From positions 1 through 14,595 of the forward strand of contig CAYPEK010000105.1 in assembly GCA_964409645.1 (NCBI GenBank): 14,595 bases of DNA, read 5' to 3'. Within the stretch, counting starts at the first letter, position 1, and each line of letters begins with the position of its first letter. Shown here piece by piece: positions 6,701 through 13,859 of this stretch. The notes beneath the pieces are model-generated. The model was given only the letters and a program-made list of their open reading frames with translations. It did no database searches and had not been told where the DNA came from. Origin of the DNA: CAYPEK01 sp964409645 (lineage in GTDB: Bacteria > UBP15 > UBA6099). A program made the translations under genes and the position numbers.

Positions 6701-7395
6701 TCTTTTATTATTTCCGGCGGCAGGAGCAGCGAGGCCGGATTTCCCGCGTTCGCCGTTTCCTCCGGCCTGAGCGAATCCGCTATCCTGAACGGGCCCACCG
6801 CGGTGCGCACCAGAAACGCCGTCACCGCCGGGAAACCCGCCGCCGCACCGATGTCCTCAACCAGCGTCCGGATATAGGTGCCGCCGGAGCATTCGACCGA
6901 GAACACCGCGCGGGCGCATTCGCCGGTGGAGAACCACTTCAGTTCGAGCCGCTTCACAGTCACCGTGCGCGGCTTCCGCTCCACCTCGATTCCCTGCCGG
7001 GCCGCCTTGTAGAGCCGCTCGCCGCCAACCTTCACCGCCGAAACCATCGGCGGCAACTGCGAGATGCTTCCCGTGAATCGCGGCAGGACCGCCTCGACCG
7101 CCTCCCGCGACGGCGCGCCCGCTTTTCGCTTTGTGACAACCCCGTCGAGGTCGCCCGAGTCGGTCGAAAAGCCGAACACCGCGTGCGCGATGTAAGTCTT
7201 GTCGAGAGCGGAGAAGTTCGACGACAGGCGGGTTGCCCCGTTTGCGAGGCAGACGAGCACCCCGCACGCAAGCGGGTCCAGAGTGCCGCCGTGGCCCATC
7301 TTCTTCACCGCGAGCCGCCGCCGCAGATACGCCACAACATCGTGCGACGTCATTCCGGGCGGCTTAAGTATGTTGTAGAATCCGCTTTCCTCCAA
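6685..7395 (-). CDS. truB: tRNA pseudouridine(55) synthase, short form
   Basis: A 236-residue enzyme that makes pseudouridine 55 in the T-loop of tRNA. GHGGTLDPLACGVL carries the catalytic Asp40; KTY (Tyr68) and GGTYIRTLVEDIG complete the active site. It stops after the catalytic domain and lacks the C-terminal PUA domain of the 314-residue E. coli enzyme; short forms occur in other phyla. The start is a TTG at 7395, one base after the nrnA stop. No ribosome-binding site precedes it and an in-frame TGA lies just upstream, so translation is probably coupled to nrnA. The last codons (EEYRT and TAG) lie within the arm of the inverted-repeat element, so the native C-terminus may have been altered by that insertion. 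Confidence 0.95.
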   Translation of the reverse strand: MEESGFYNILKPPGMTSHDVVAYLRRRLAVKKMGHGGTLDPLACGVLVCLANGATRLSSNFSALDKTYIAHAVFGFSTDSGDLDGVVTKRKAGAPSREAVEAVLPRFTGSISQLPPMVSAVKVGGERLYKAARQGIEVERKPRTVTVKRLELKWFSTGECARAVFSVECSGGTYIRTLVEDIGAAAGFPAVTAFLVRTAVGPFRIADSLRPEETANAGNPASLLLPPEIIKEEYRT

Positions 7396-7396
7396 A

Positions 7397-8413
7397 TTAT
7401 TCCGCGCCCGCGTTCAGCTTTCGCAGCGCGTCCACCGTCCTTGCGATTGCCTGCTCGACAACAGCGTCGAGCGGTTCCTTCGAGCGGAACCCAGCGGCGA
7501 ACTTATGGCCGCCGCCTCCGAAACTCGCGCATATATCGCCAACGCTCACACGGCCGGTCGATCTCATGCTGACCCGCGTGCGGCCTTCGGGCGTTTTGCC
7601 GAAAACGATGTGTACCTCGCAGCCCTCGTATGCGCCGAGTTCCTCGACGATGCCTTCCGTGTCCTCGTCCTTGGCGCCCAGTTCCGCGAAAAGCGGCCGG
7701 TCCAGAACCGCCCATGCGATCGCATTGTCTTCCGCGGTCTGCATATTGTTCAGTGCGTAGCCGAGCAGCCGCTGACGCGCCGGCGAGCGCTGCTTGAAAA
7801 CCTTCGTCGCTATATCGCTCGGGTGCGCCCCGAGCTTCACCAGATCGGCGCAGATTCCGAACACTTCCGCGGTCGTGTTCGAATGCAGGAACCGGCCCGT
7901 GTCGTACATCATGCCCGTGTATATGGCCGTTGCCATCTCGGGCGAAACCACAATCCCTTCCGACCCCGCATACCGTGCGATAATCTCGCACGTCGATGAA
8001 GCCTGCGGATCGATCAGATTCACGTTTCCGAACCCGCCGTTCGTTTCGTGGTGGTCAACCACGATCACTTCCGAGACGCCCTTCAGCATCGGGCCGAACT
8101 CCTCGCCGATGCGCTTTATGCCGCCGCAGTCGAGCAGCAGCGCGGCGCGCGCGGGGACCGGTTCGGCCGGCAGTTCCGGCGGCATTCCCGTTTTGTCCTT
8201 TATCCTGTCCGCGCCGGGCAGGAACTTCAGAAATCCCGGAACGCCGTCCCGCGAGTAGAGCTGCACGTCGGTCTTCCCGGCGTACTCGAGTATGAGCGCC
8301 ATCGCGCAAAGCGCGCCTATGCTGTCGCCGTCCGGGTTTATATGCCCGAACAGAACGAAAGAGTTGTTTCTCTGAATAGCATCTGCAAAAGGGGTGAAAT
8401 CGAGTTCAGTCAT
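7397..8413 (-). CDS. nrnA: DHH-family phosphoesterase (nanoRNase / pAp phosphatase, NrnA-like)
   Basis: A 338-residue DHH/DHHA1 protein. Motifs in order: GHINPDGDSIG at residues 23-33 (metal-binding His24, Asp28, Asp30), LLDCGG (Asp95), VVDHH with DHH at 120-122, GMMYDTGRF, and the DHHA1 GGGGHKFAAGF near 299-309. Family members degrade 2-5-nt RNAs and often dephosphorylate pAp; which activity dominates here cannot be seen. Its place between rbfA and truB and upstream of pnp fits RNA turnover, finishing what PNPase leaves. Its start overlaps the rbfA stop by 8 bases (ATGACTGA), which indicates translational coupling. Stop is TAA. Confidence 0.94.
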   Translation of the reverse strand: MTELDFTPFADAIQRNNSFVLFGHINPDGDSIGALCAMALILEYAGKTDVQLYSRDGVPGFLKFLPGADRIKDKTGMPPELPAEPVPARAALLLDCGGIKRIGEEFGPMLKGVSEVIVVDHHETNGGFGNVNLIDPQASSTCEIIARYAGSEGIVVSPEMATAIYTGMMYDTGRFLHSNTTAEVFGICADLVKLGAHPSDIATKVFKQRSPARQRLLGYALNNMQTAEDNAIAWAVLDRPLFAELGAKDEDTEGIVEELGAYEGCEVHIVFGKTPEGRTRVSMRSTGRVSVGDICASFGGGGHKFAAGFRSKEPLDAVVEQAIARTVDALRKLNAGAE

Positions 8414-8822
8414 TGTCGTTATCCGCAGCCGGCTCCTCTGAGCCGGCGCTTTCTTCCTCTCCCGCGATCTTTTTGTCCTCGGAGCGCACCTTCTCGATGA
8501 GGCTGCAAACGCGCACTCCGCGCTCGATACTGTTGTCGAGGATGAACTTGAGGGTCGGCACCCTCTTTATGGTCATCTTATCCTTGATCTTGATTCGGAC
8601 GAAACCCGCGGCATTGTTCAGGCGGCCGACGATGCCCTCGCGCGCCTCAATGCTGTCCAGCATCACGGATACGAACACCTTCGCCGTGGCCAGATCGCTC
8701 GCGACTTCGACACCCGTCACCGTAACCAGCTTGATGTGCGGGTCCTTCATTTCATATATCAGGACTTCGCTTATGTCTCTCGCCATCTGCTGGCCAAGCC
8801 TTTTAATTCTGTTTGGTATCAT
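8406..8822 (-). CDS. rbfA: 30S ribosome-binding factor A
   Basis: A 138-residue KH-like assembly factor that acts in late 30S maturation near the 5' end of 16S rRNA. Family hallmarks are RIKRLGQQMARDISEVL, KDPHIKLVTVTGVEV, the AKVFVSV strand and RVPTLKFILDNSIERG. The last 20 or so residues are an acidic low-complexity tail (EEESAGSEEPAADNDND) beyond the core domain. The ATG at 8822 has no good ribosome-binding site: GAAGGA lies about 15 bases upstream. An 8-codon reading frame (MKDLSIEQ) ends in a TGA that overlaps this ATG, so initiation might be coupled to it, which is speculative. The palindrome cluster at 8922-9003 lies about 100 bases upstream. Confidence 0.95.
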   Translation of the reverse strand: MIPNRIKRLGQQMARDISEVLIYEMKDPHIKLVTVTGVEVASDLATAKVFVSVMLDSIEAREGIVGRLNNAAGFVRIKIKDKMTIKRVPTLKFILDNSIERGVRVCSLIEKVRSEDKKIAGEEESAGSEEPAADNDND

Positions 8823-8921
8823 TGTTCTATACTTAAGTCCTTCATTCTTTATAAATCCGTGTATCTACCAGCCGTATCTTTTTTCATGCTCCTCGACAAA
8901 ATTCCGTCACGCAAGCATTTC

Positions 8922-9003
8922 GGAGTGCGACAATTTATTGTCGCTTTCAGGCGACGGGAATTAATTCCCGTCGCGGCAGAACGGCGATGAATCGCCGTAC
9001 TCC
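8922..9003. repeat. 82-nt four-stem palindrome cluster in the ylxP-rbfA gap (structured RNA or mobile palindromic element)
   Basis: Three perfect palindromic hairpins stand in a row: 8927-8944 (gcgacaat, tt, attgtcgc), 8951-8974 (gcgacgggaatt and its reverse complement, no spacer) and 8981-8998 (acggcgat, ga, atcgccgt). They are separated by exactly 6 bases each time (tttcag, ggcaga). Flanking GGAGT (8922-8926) and ACTCC (8999-9003) abut the outer hairpins with no unpaired base and close a junction. The outer hairpins differ at three of eight pairs, each time with both sides changed. The fold is available on either strand. It would lie in the operon transcript. It has no T-run and is not an evident terminator. 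Confidence 0.8.
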
Positions 9004-9053
9004 AAATTCGAACCGATACGCACCTGCAAAAGAGCAGCAGCAGATCCTTCGAA

Positions 9054-9344
9054 TCAACTGTTAACATTCACCTCGATGCCATAATTTATCACTTCGATCT
9101 CCTGACGGCTTTCGATGAGATGCAGGACGCGGGCGAGTTCCTTTTCTATAAAGAGCCGGTCGCCGCTCACCACCGCCACCCCGAGCTCCGCGCGCTGCCA
9201 CAGGTCCTGATACGCGGTCTCCGACACGGACACGTTGAACTTGTTTTTCAGGGTGTCTTTGAGGCTCCTGAGCACATGCCGCTTGCCCTTCAGCGACGTA
9301 ATTCCGGGAAGCCGCATATCGACTGCAAGTACGCCGACAACCAT
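9054..9344 (-). CDS. ylxP: YlxP-like DUF503 family protein
   Basis: A 96-residue protein whose sequence follows the DUF503/YlxP family closely: SLKGKRHVLRSLKDTLKNKF, NVSVSE, then YQDLWQRAELGVAVVSGD. The family commonly lies between infB and rbfA and has been linked to ribosome function, but its biochemical role is not established. The start ATG at 9344 lies 19 bases after the infB stop, with only a weak GGTGA-type site upstream, so coupling to infB is likely. Stop is TGA. A 231-base gap with the palindrome cluster separates it from rbfA. Confidence 0.93.
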   Translation of the reverse strand: MVVGVLAVDMRLPGITSLKGKRHVLRSLKDTLKNKFNVSVSETAYQDLWQRAELGVAVVSGDRLFIEKELARVLHLIESRQEIEVINYGIEVNVNS

Positions 9345-9363
9345 ACGGAGTCACCGCGGCGCG

Positions 9364-11958
9364 TCAGATAGTCTCGTGCTTCTTCTCCACGAGCTTGAAC
9401 GCCTCGATTATATCGCCTTCCTCGAAGGCGTCGAAATTCGTAAGCAGGATGCCGCACTCGAAACCCTGCTGCACGTTCTTGACGTTGTCCTTGAACCGCT
9501 TGAGGGACGATATTTTGCCCTTGTAAACCTGCTCCCCTTTGCGGATCAGCTTCGCTATGTTCGTGGACTGTAGTTCGCCCTCCGTAACGTAGCTGCCCGC
9601 GATATTGCCGAGCCGCGACGACGGAAACACCTTGCGGACTTCCGCCCGGCCGGTGAACACCTCGGTGTACTCCGGCGCCAGCAGGCCCGCCATCGCCCGC
9701 TTCACGTCCTCGATGAGCTGATAGATGATCTCGTAGTGCCGAACCTCGACACTCTCCGTGTTGGCCTGAGCCTGCGCCTCCGCGTTGATATTTATATTGT
9801 ATCCCATCACGACCGCGTTCGACGCGGCCGCGAGCATTATGTCCGTCTCCTTGATCTCGCCGACGCCCGCGCGGATGACATTCACCCGCACTTCCTGATG
9901 CTTGATGCTTTCGAGCGAACTCTTGATCGCCTCGATCGAGCCCTGCACGTCGCCTTTCAGGACAATCTTGAATTCCTTCAGCTTGTCATGCTGTATCCGC
10001 TTGAACAGGTCGTCCAGAGAAATGCGCGACTCGTAGCGCAGGCGTTCCTCGCGCGAGCGCATCAGCCTGTCCGACGCTATTTCCTTCGCCGTCTTTTCAT
10101 CTTCGATCACGAAGAAATGGTCGCCGGCCTGCGGCACCTCGTGCAGCCCGAACACCTCCACCGGCGCGCCCGACGGCGCGGTCTCCAGCTTCGCCCCCCG
10201 GTCGTCGTCCATCGCACGCACGCGCCCGTAAGTCGTGCCGGCCACTATGTAGTCGCCGTTTCGCAACGTACCGTTCTGCACCAGCACCGTCGCCACCGGC
10301 CCGCGGCCCTTGTCCAGCTTCGCCTCGATCACCGTGCCCGTCGCCTTCCGCTTCGGGTTGCACTTCAGGTCCATCATGTCCGTGATGAGGAAGATCATGT
10401 CGAGCAGATCGTCGATGTGCAGTTTCATCTTGGCCGAAATCTCGACCATTACCGTCTCGCCGCCCCATTCCTCGGGGATCAGCCCTTTATCCGAAAGCTG
10501 CTGGCGGACCTTGTCCGCGTTCGCGTTCGGCTTGTCTATCTTGTTTATCGCGACGAGGATCGGAACCTTCGCGTCACGCGCGTGGTCAATCGCCTCCATC
10601 GTCTGCGGCATAACTCCGTCGTCCGCCGCCACAACCAGCACCGCGAGGTCAGTGACCTTCGCGCCGCGCGCGCGCAGTTGCGTGAACGCCGCGTGGCCGG
10701 GCGTGTCGAGGAACGTTATCGGCCGGTTCTTGTGCTCGATCTGGTACGCGCCGATGTGCTGCGTGATACCGCCGTGCTCCGTCGCTATCACGTTTGTGTC
10801 CCGGATCGCGTCGAGCAGTTTCGTTTTGCCGTGGTCAACGTGCCCCATGACCGTCACAACCGGCGGTCGTGTTATCCTCTCGCCCGTGCCGTCCTGTATG
10901 CCGTCCTCCAGCATCATCTCGTCCCATTTCTCCTCCGTCTCCGCGTCGCGGAATACGGTGCAGCCGAAGTGTTCGGCAATGAGCGTGATGATGTCGAGAT
11001 CGAGGCTCTGGTTGAGCGATGTCATCAACTGGAGTTCCTTCATGAGGAACATGATTATGTCGGACGATTTCACGCCGAGTTCGTGGCTTATGTCTTTTAC
11101 CGACATCGGGCCTGTAACTTTTATTCTTTTTCTTACGGGCGGCATGTCATCCGCCTGTTTCCCGGCTGCCGCTGCTTCGAGTTTATCTTTTTTCGACCGC
11201 TTCTTGATGAAGGTAGTTTTCATTCCCTTGCGGTCGGGGGTCATGCCGCGCTGCCGAATGGCTTCGAGCCGCTTCGACGGGCTCGTATAGATGTCGGGAT
11301 CCGCAACGGGTGCGACTTCCCCGTTTTTTAGTTCCGGTGCGGGCGGCTTTTGCGACCTGTCTTTTCTATCGTCCCGCCTTGGCTGCTGCTGGGGTTTCTG
11401 AGATTGTTGCTGCTGGCCCGGTCTGTGCTGCTGAGCGGGCTGGCCGGGCCGTTGCTGCTGCGGTTGCTGCTGCTGCGGTTTTCTCGGCTGTTCCTGCTTC
11501 GGCGGCGCGGGCGGCTGGCTCGGCGCCGAGGTCTGCGGTTTTGCGGGCGGTGGAACCACAGGCTTCTGTGCCTGCGGCTGTGGCGCCGGAGCTTTCGGCG
11601 GCGCGGGCGCTGCCGTGGGCGCTGCGGGAGCATGGGGCGCCGGCGCGTGTGCGGCGGGCGGGTGTGGCTGTGCGGCGGCGGGTGGTTTCGGCGGCGCGGG
11701 GGCGGGGGCGGTCCCGAATGGTTTTGCGGACGAGGTTTCCCGCCTTTTCATCGGCGGTTCCGCTATCGGGAGCATCTCCGGTTCCTCGAACAGATGAAGT
11801 CCCATCTGCTTCTTGACCTGATCGATGATGTCGTCGTCCACGGCGTTGAAAATGTTGTCCGCCCGGACTCCCATGAATTTCAGCTTCCGCATCAGATCAT
11901 TAGTCGATATGTTGAGGTCTTTCGCGACCTCGTAAATTCTTTTCTTCTTTTTCGCCAT
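9364..11958 (-). CDS. infB: translation initiation factor IF-2
   Basis: An 864-residue GTPase that places initiator tRNA on the 30S subunit. Order: an IF2_N domain (about residues 5-52), a long Pro/Ala/Gln-rich linker (about 78-200) with poly-Gln runs, a basic segment, a second IF2_N-like domain (about 280-340), then the G domain. The G motifs are complete: GHVDHGKT 372-379, GGITQHIGAY, DTPGH 418-422, NKID 472-475 and SAK near 508. Domains II-IV and the C-terminal fMet-tRNA binding region (GEQVYKGKISSLKRFKD, FECGI) follow. The start ATG at 11958 has AAGGAG (11966-11971) 7 bases upstream. Stop is TGA. It follows nusA, the widespread order, but ylxR and ylxQ, which often sit between, are missing. 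Confidence 0.98.
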   Translation of the reverse strand: MAKKKKRIYEVAKDLNISTNDLMRKLKFMGVRADNIFNAVDDDIIDQVKKQMGLHLFEEPEMLPIAEPPMKRRETSSAKPFGTAPAPAPPKPPAAAQPHPPAAHAPAPHAPAAPTAAPAPPKAPAPQPQAQKPVVPPPAKPQTSAPSQPPAPPKQEQPRKPQQQQPQQQRPGQPAQQHRPGQQQQSQKPQQQPRRDDRKDRSQKPPAPELKNGEVAPVADPDIYTSPSKRLEAIRQRGMTPDRKGMKTTFIKKRSKKDKLEAAAAGKQADDMPPVRKRIKVTGPMSVKDISHELGVKSSDIIMFLMKELQLMTSLNQSLDLDIITLIAEHFGCTVFRDAETEEKWDEMMLEDGIQDGTGERITRPPVVTVMGHVDHGKTKLLDAIRDTNVIATEHGGITQHIGAYQIEHKNRPITFLDTPGHAAFTQLRARGAKVTDLAVLVVAADDGVMPQTMEAIDHARDAKVPILVAINKIDKPNANADKVRQQLSDKGLIPEEWGGETVMVEISAKMKLHIDDLLDMIFLITDMMDLKCNPKRKATGTVIEAKLDKGRGPVATVLVQNGTLRNGDYIVAGTTYGRVRAMDDDRGAKLETAPSGAPVEVFGLHEVPQAGDHFFVIEDEKTAKEIASDRLMRSREERLRYESRISLDDLFKRIQHDKLKEFKIVLKGDVQGSIEAIKSSLESIKHQEVRVNVIRAGVGEIKETDIMLAAASNAVVMGYNININAEAQAQANTESVEVRHYEIIYQLIEDVKRAMAGLLAPEYTEVFTGRAEVRKVFPSSRLGNIAGSYVTEGELQSTNIAKLIRKGEQVYKGKISSLKRFKDNVKNVQQGFECGILLTNFDAFEEGDIIEAFKLVEKKHETI

Positions 11959-11985
11959 TTATTGACTCCTTGGACACCCGCCGAA

Positions 11986-12000
11986 AGGCCTTTGAGGCCT
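11986..12000 (-). other. small hairpin upstream of infB
   Basis: aggcct, loop of 3, aggcct forms a perfect 6-bp stem 28 bases before the infB start, just upstream of its ribosome-binding site. It is short and may be chance; it could mark processing or tune infB translation. The rest of the gap to 12094 is AT-rich with no gene seen. Confidence 0.3.
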
Positions 12001-12094
12001 GTTCTCTATCTCATCCGCCTTTTGTTTTTTAGCATCACCTTCCATATCGTAACTTCACAATATTCAAAAACACTGCTTCGTAGAATACTCTTGC

Positions 12095-12244
12095 TTATGC
12101 CTCGGTTTCCGCCGGTTCCGCCGCGGGCTCTTCCGCTTTTACTTCAGCCGGTTCTTCGGTATCCTTTTCAGTGACAGCTTCCGCTTCAGCGACAGCTGCC
12201 GCCGGTTCTTCCGTCTTCTCGGCTTCCTTCGCCGGTTTTTCCTA
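12095..12244 (-). other. in-frame continuation of nusA beyond an internal TAG (48 codons, acidic tail)
   Basis: Directly after the nusA TAG (12242-12244) the same frame stays open for 48 codons to a TAA at 12095-12097. The encoded stretch starts EKPAKEAEKTEEPAAAV and ends EEPAAEPAETEA: 16 Glu, 14 Ala, 5 Pro, 5 Lys and little else. Such an acidic Ala/Pro-rich tail is typical of real protein C-termini, including the RbfA tail in this operon. The simplest reading is that nusA once ended at 12095 and the TAG is a point change (GAG, AAG or CAG to TAG), an assembly error, or a leaky stop. If read through, the product would be 488 residues, close to the 495 of E. coli NusA. Confidence 0.75.
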
Positions 12245-13561
12245 TTCAACCTCGATGCCGCGCGCCTTCTTGAGCGAGTTCGGCATCGCCGGCGGCTTCG
12301 TCCCCGGCGGCAGCAGGCTCTGGCCCGCCATCGTCAGCTTTATCTTTATCTCTTCCATAGACTTATCGCCTATCCCGGCGATCGACGAAATTTCCTCTTC
12401 CGTCCGTATCATCAGGTCGTAAGCGTGCGTGATTCCGACTACTTCAAGCAGCGTGATCGTCCGTTGCGATATTCCGAGCTTTTCCAGAGTCTTCTCGAGC
12501 GCTTCCGACTGGCGGGTCTCCGCCATGATGCGTTCTTTCTCCGCGTCGCTGAGGATGTCTATCTTCCAGCCCGTCAGCTTGTTCGCGAGGCGCGCGTTCT
12601 GCCCCTGCTTGCCGATCGCAAGCGAAAGCTGGCTGTCCGGCACGATCACTTCAGCGCTGTGGTCATCGAAAATCTCCACCGATATTACCTGCGCGGGGCT
12701 GAGCGCGTGCGCGATGTACTGCGCCGAGTCGTCGTCCCACGGAATGATGTCTATCTTTTCGCCGTTGAGCTCGTTCACGATGTTCTTCACGCGGCTGCCT
12801 TTGTAGCCAACGCACGCGCCCACCGGGTCCACCTTGTCCTGAGTCGAAACAACAGCCATTTTCGTCCGGTAGCCGGCCTCGCGCACGATTCCTTTGATCT
12901 GCACTATGTTCTGCGCGATCTCCGGCACCTCGTTCTGGAACAGCCTTTTGACGAAATCCGGATGGCTCCGCGAGAGCACGATCTCCGAGTCCCGCACGCC
13001 GCGGCGCACTTCGAGCACGAGCACCTTCACGCGGCGGCCGATCTGATATTTCTCGCCGGGAATCCGCTCCGTGTTCGGCAGCAGCCCGTCCACGCGATCG
13101 AGATTCACAATCACGCCGTTATTCGTGATCCGGTTCACCAGACCCGTGATGATCTGGTTTTCCTTGTCGGCGAAACGGTCGAGCTGAATGTTGCGTTCGA
13201 TGTCCTTCACGCGCTGGATGATGTGCTGTTTGACCGCCTGAATGCCGATGCGGCGGAACGACCTGAGCGACATCGGAGTCTCCACCAGATCGCCGATCTG
13301 CACTTCGTCGTTCACCCTCTGCGCGTCTTCGAGCGAGATCTCGAGAACGGGGTTCTCGACCACTTCGTTCACCACGCGGATGCGGAAAATATTCAAGCGC
13401 CCGGTGTCCGCGTCGAACTCGACGCGAATGGACTGGAGGCCGTCTGATTCCTGCTGTATCGCTTTGACCAGCGCGTCCTCGATAATGTCCTGTATCTCCT
13501 CGGGCGGTATTTCACGCTCCCGCTCGATCTGCCGTATCGCCAGTAGAAAATCAGAATTCAC
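12242..13561 (-). CDS. nusA: transcription termination/antitermination factor NusA
   Basis: A 439-residue RNA polymerase-binding factor that promotes pausing, intrinsic termination and antitermination. Domains: the N-terminal RNAP-binding domain (1 to about 130), S1 (about 132-200), KH1 (from VDPVGACVGYKGSRVKNI, Asp245), KH2 (SLAIGKQGQNARLA, GKQG at 317-320) and a helix-hairpin-helix region (AGIGDKSMEEI) near the C-terminus. The start is a GTG at 13561: AGAAGGAG (13569-13576) lies 7 bases upstream and VNSDFLLAIRQIERER aligns with the family N-terminus. The longer in-frame start at 13717 would put the leader hairpins inside the protein. It is the first gene of the operon, with no rimP upstream. 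The frame ends at a TAG but continues as an acidic tail. Confidence 0.96.
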   Translation of the reverse strand: MNSDFLLAIRQIEREREIPPEEIQDIIEDALVKAIQQESDGLQSIRVEFDADTGRLNIFRIRVVNEVVENPVLEISLEDAQRVNDEVQIGDLVETPMSLRSFRRIGIQAVKQHIIQRVKDIERNIQLDRFADKENQIITGLVNRITNNGVIVNLDRVDGLLPNTERIPGEKYQIGRRVKVLVLEVRRGVRDSEIVLSRSHPDFVKRLFQNEVPEIAQNIVQIKGIVREAGYRTKMAVVSTQDKVDPVGACVGYKGSRVKNIVNELNGEKIDIIPWDDDSAQYIAHALSPAQVISVEIFDDHSAEVIVPDSQLSLAIGKQGQNARLANKLTGWKIDILSDAEKERIMAETRQSEALEKTLEKLGISQRTITLLEVVGITHAYDLMIRTEEEISSIAGIGDKSMEEIKIKLTMAGQSLLPPGTKPPAMPNSLKKARGIEVE

Positions 13562-13657
13562 GGCTCTGCTCCTTCTCGATATAATGTTGTTCGGACATGC
13601 GGCCGCAGTCCTGGCGCGTACTCCGTCCGGGAGGCGAAAACCACTTGCCCCATTAAT

Positions 13658-13680
13658 AAAAAAAGTGGGCATGCCCACTT
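13658..13680 (-). terminator. intrinsic terminator in the nusA leader (probable attenuator)
   Basis: aagtgggcatgcccactt (13663-13680) is a perfect 18-base palindrome. Read on the minus strand it makes a 7-bp stem with a CATG loop, and the next bases extend the T-tract to seven Ts. It lies about 40 bases after the predicted transcript start and about 100 before the nusA GTG, so it would stop operon transcription early. Its 5' arm can instead pair with CCCAC at 13688-13692. Its 3' arm can pair with AAGTGG at 13641-13646. Competing pairings of this kind are typical of attenuators. Confidence 0.75.
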
Positions 13681-13690
13681 GTAAATCGTG

Positions 13691-13715
13691 GGTTCCGCGC
13701 GCTGCGGCGCGAACC
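13691..13715 (-). promoter_or_regulatory. first hairpin of the nusA leader RNA
   Basis: On the minus strand GGTTC and GAACC enclose a GCGC/GCGC stem with one bulged base and a 6-base loop, giving 9 pairs almost at the 5' end of the predicted transcript. Its 3' side overlaps the CCCAC that could pair with the terminator arm. This hairpin and the antiterminator pairing therefore exclude each other in part. It may be the sensing or stabilising element of the leader. Confidence 0.6.
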
Positions 13716-13726
13716 AATCTTCAGGA

Positions 13727-13754
13727 ATTATATATATTTTCAATAATTTGTAAA
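13727..13754 (-). promoter_or_regulatory. sigma70-type promoter of the nusA operon
   Basis: On the minus strand a TTTACA -35 box (13749-13754, 5 of 6 consensus) and a perfect TATAAT -10 box (13727-13732) are 16 bases apart in AT-rich sequence. The start point would be near 13720, giving a leader of about 160 bases before the nusA GTG. No other good promoter is seen upstream of nusA in this window. Confidence 0.75.
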
Positions 13755-13859
13755 CATATCTACTCAACCTTAATTAATGCTATGCTAAAAAAATCCTTTT
13801 ATTTAAAAGATTTATTGTCGTCCCGTGTCCCGATGCCGCTGAAGAAATTGTTTTTGAAT

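Noticed and set aside
8922..9003. tRNA or tRNA-like cloverleaf
   Set aside because: The length and four-stem shape suggest one, but the closing stem is short, no T-loop GTTCRA or CCA-type end is present, and the arms are perfect palindromes unlike tRNA arms.
8849..9067. 72-codon minus-strand ORF (and its 12-codon end, MKKDTAGRYTDL) across the palindrome cluster
   Set aside because: It translates the palindromes and overlaps the end of ylxP; the apparent GAGGAG site is only one base from the inner ATG.
9736..11331. 531-codon open frame on the plus strand antisense to infB
   Set aside because: It mirrors infB codon structure in GC-rich DNA; the protein is rich in Arg/His/Val without recognisable domains, and infB on the other strand is certain.
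12242..12244. Genome-wide reassignment of UAG to an amino acid
   Set aside because: The left-edge gene and truB end in TAG at plausible positions, so the nusA TAG needs a local explanation.
12425..13447. 340-codon plus-strand frame antisense to nusA
   Set aside because: Same shadow pattern; nusA motifs on the minus strand are unambiguous.
13562..13717. Longer NusA starting at 13717
   Set aside because: It would translate the leader hairpins and terminator, starts right at the predicted transcript start, and ignores the strong ribosome-binding site before GTG 13561.
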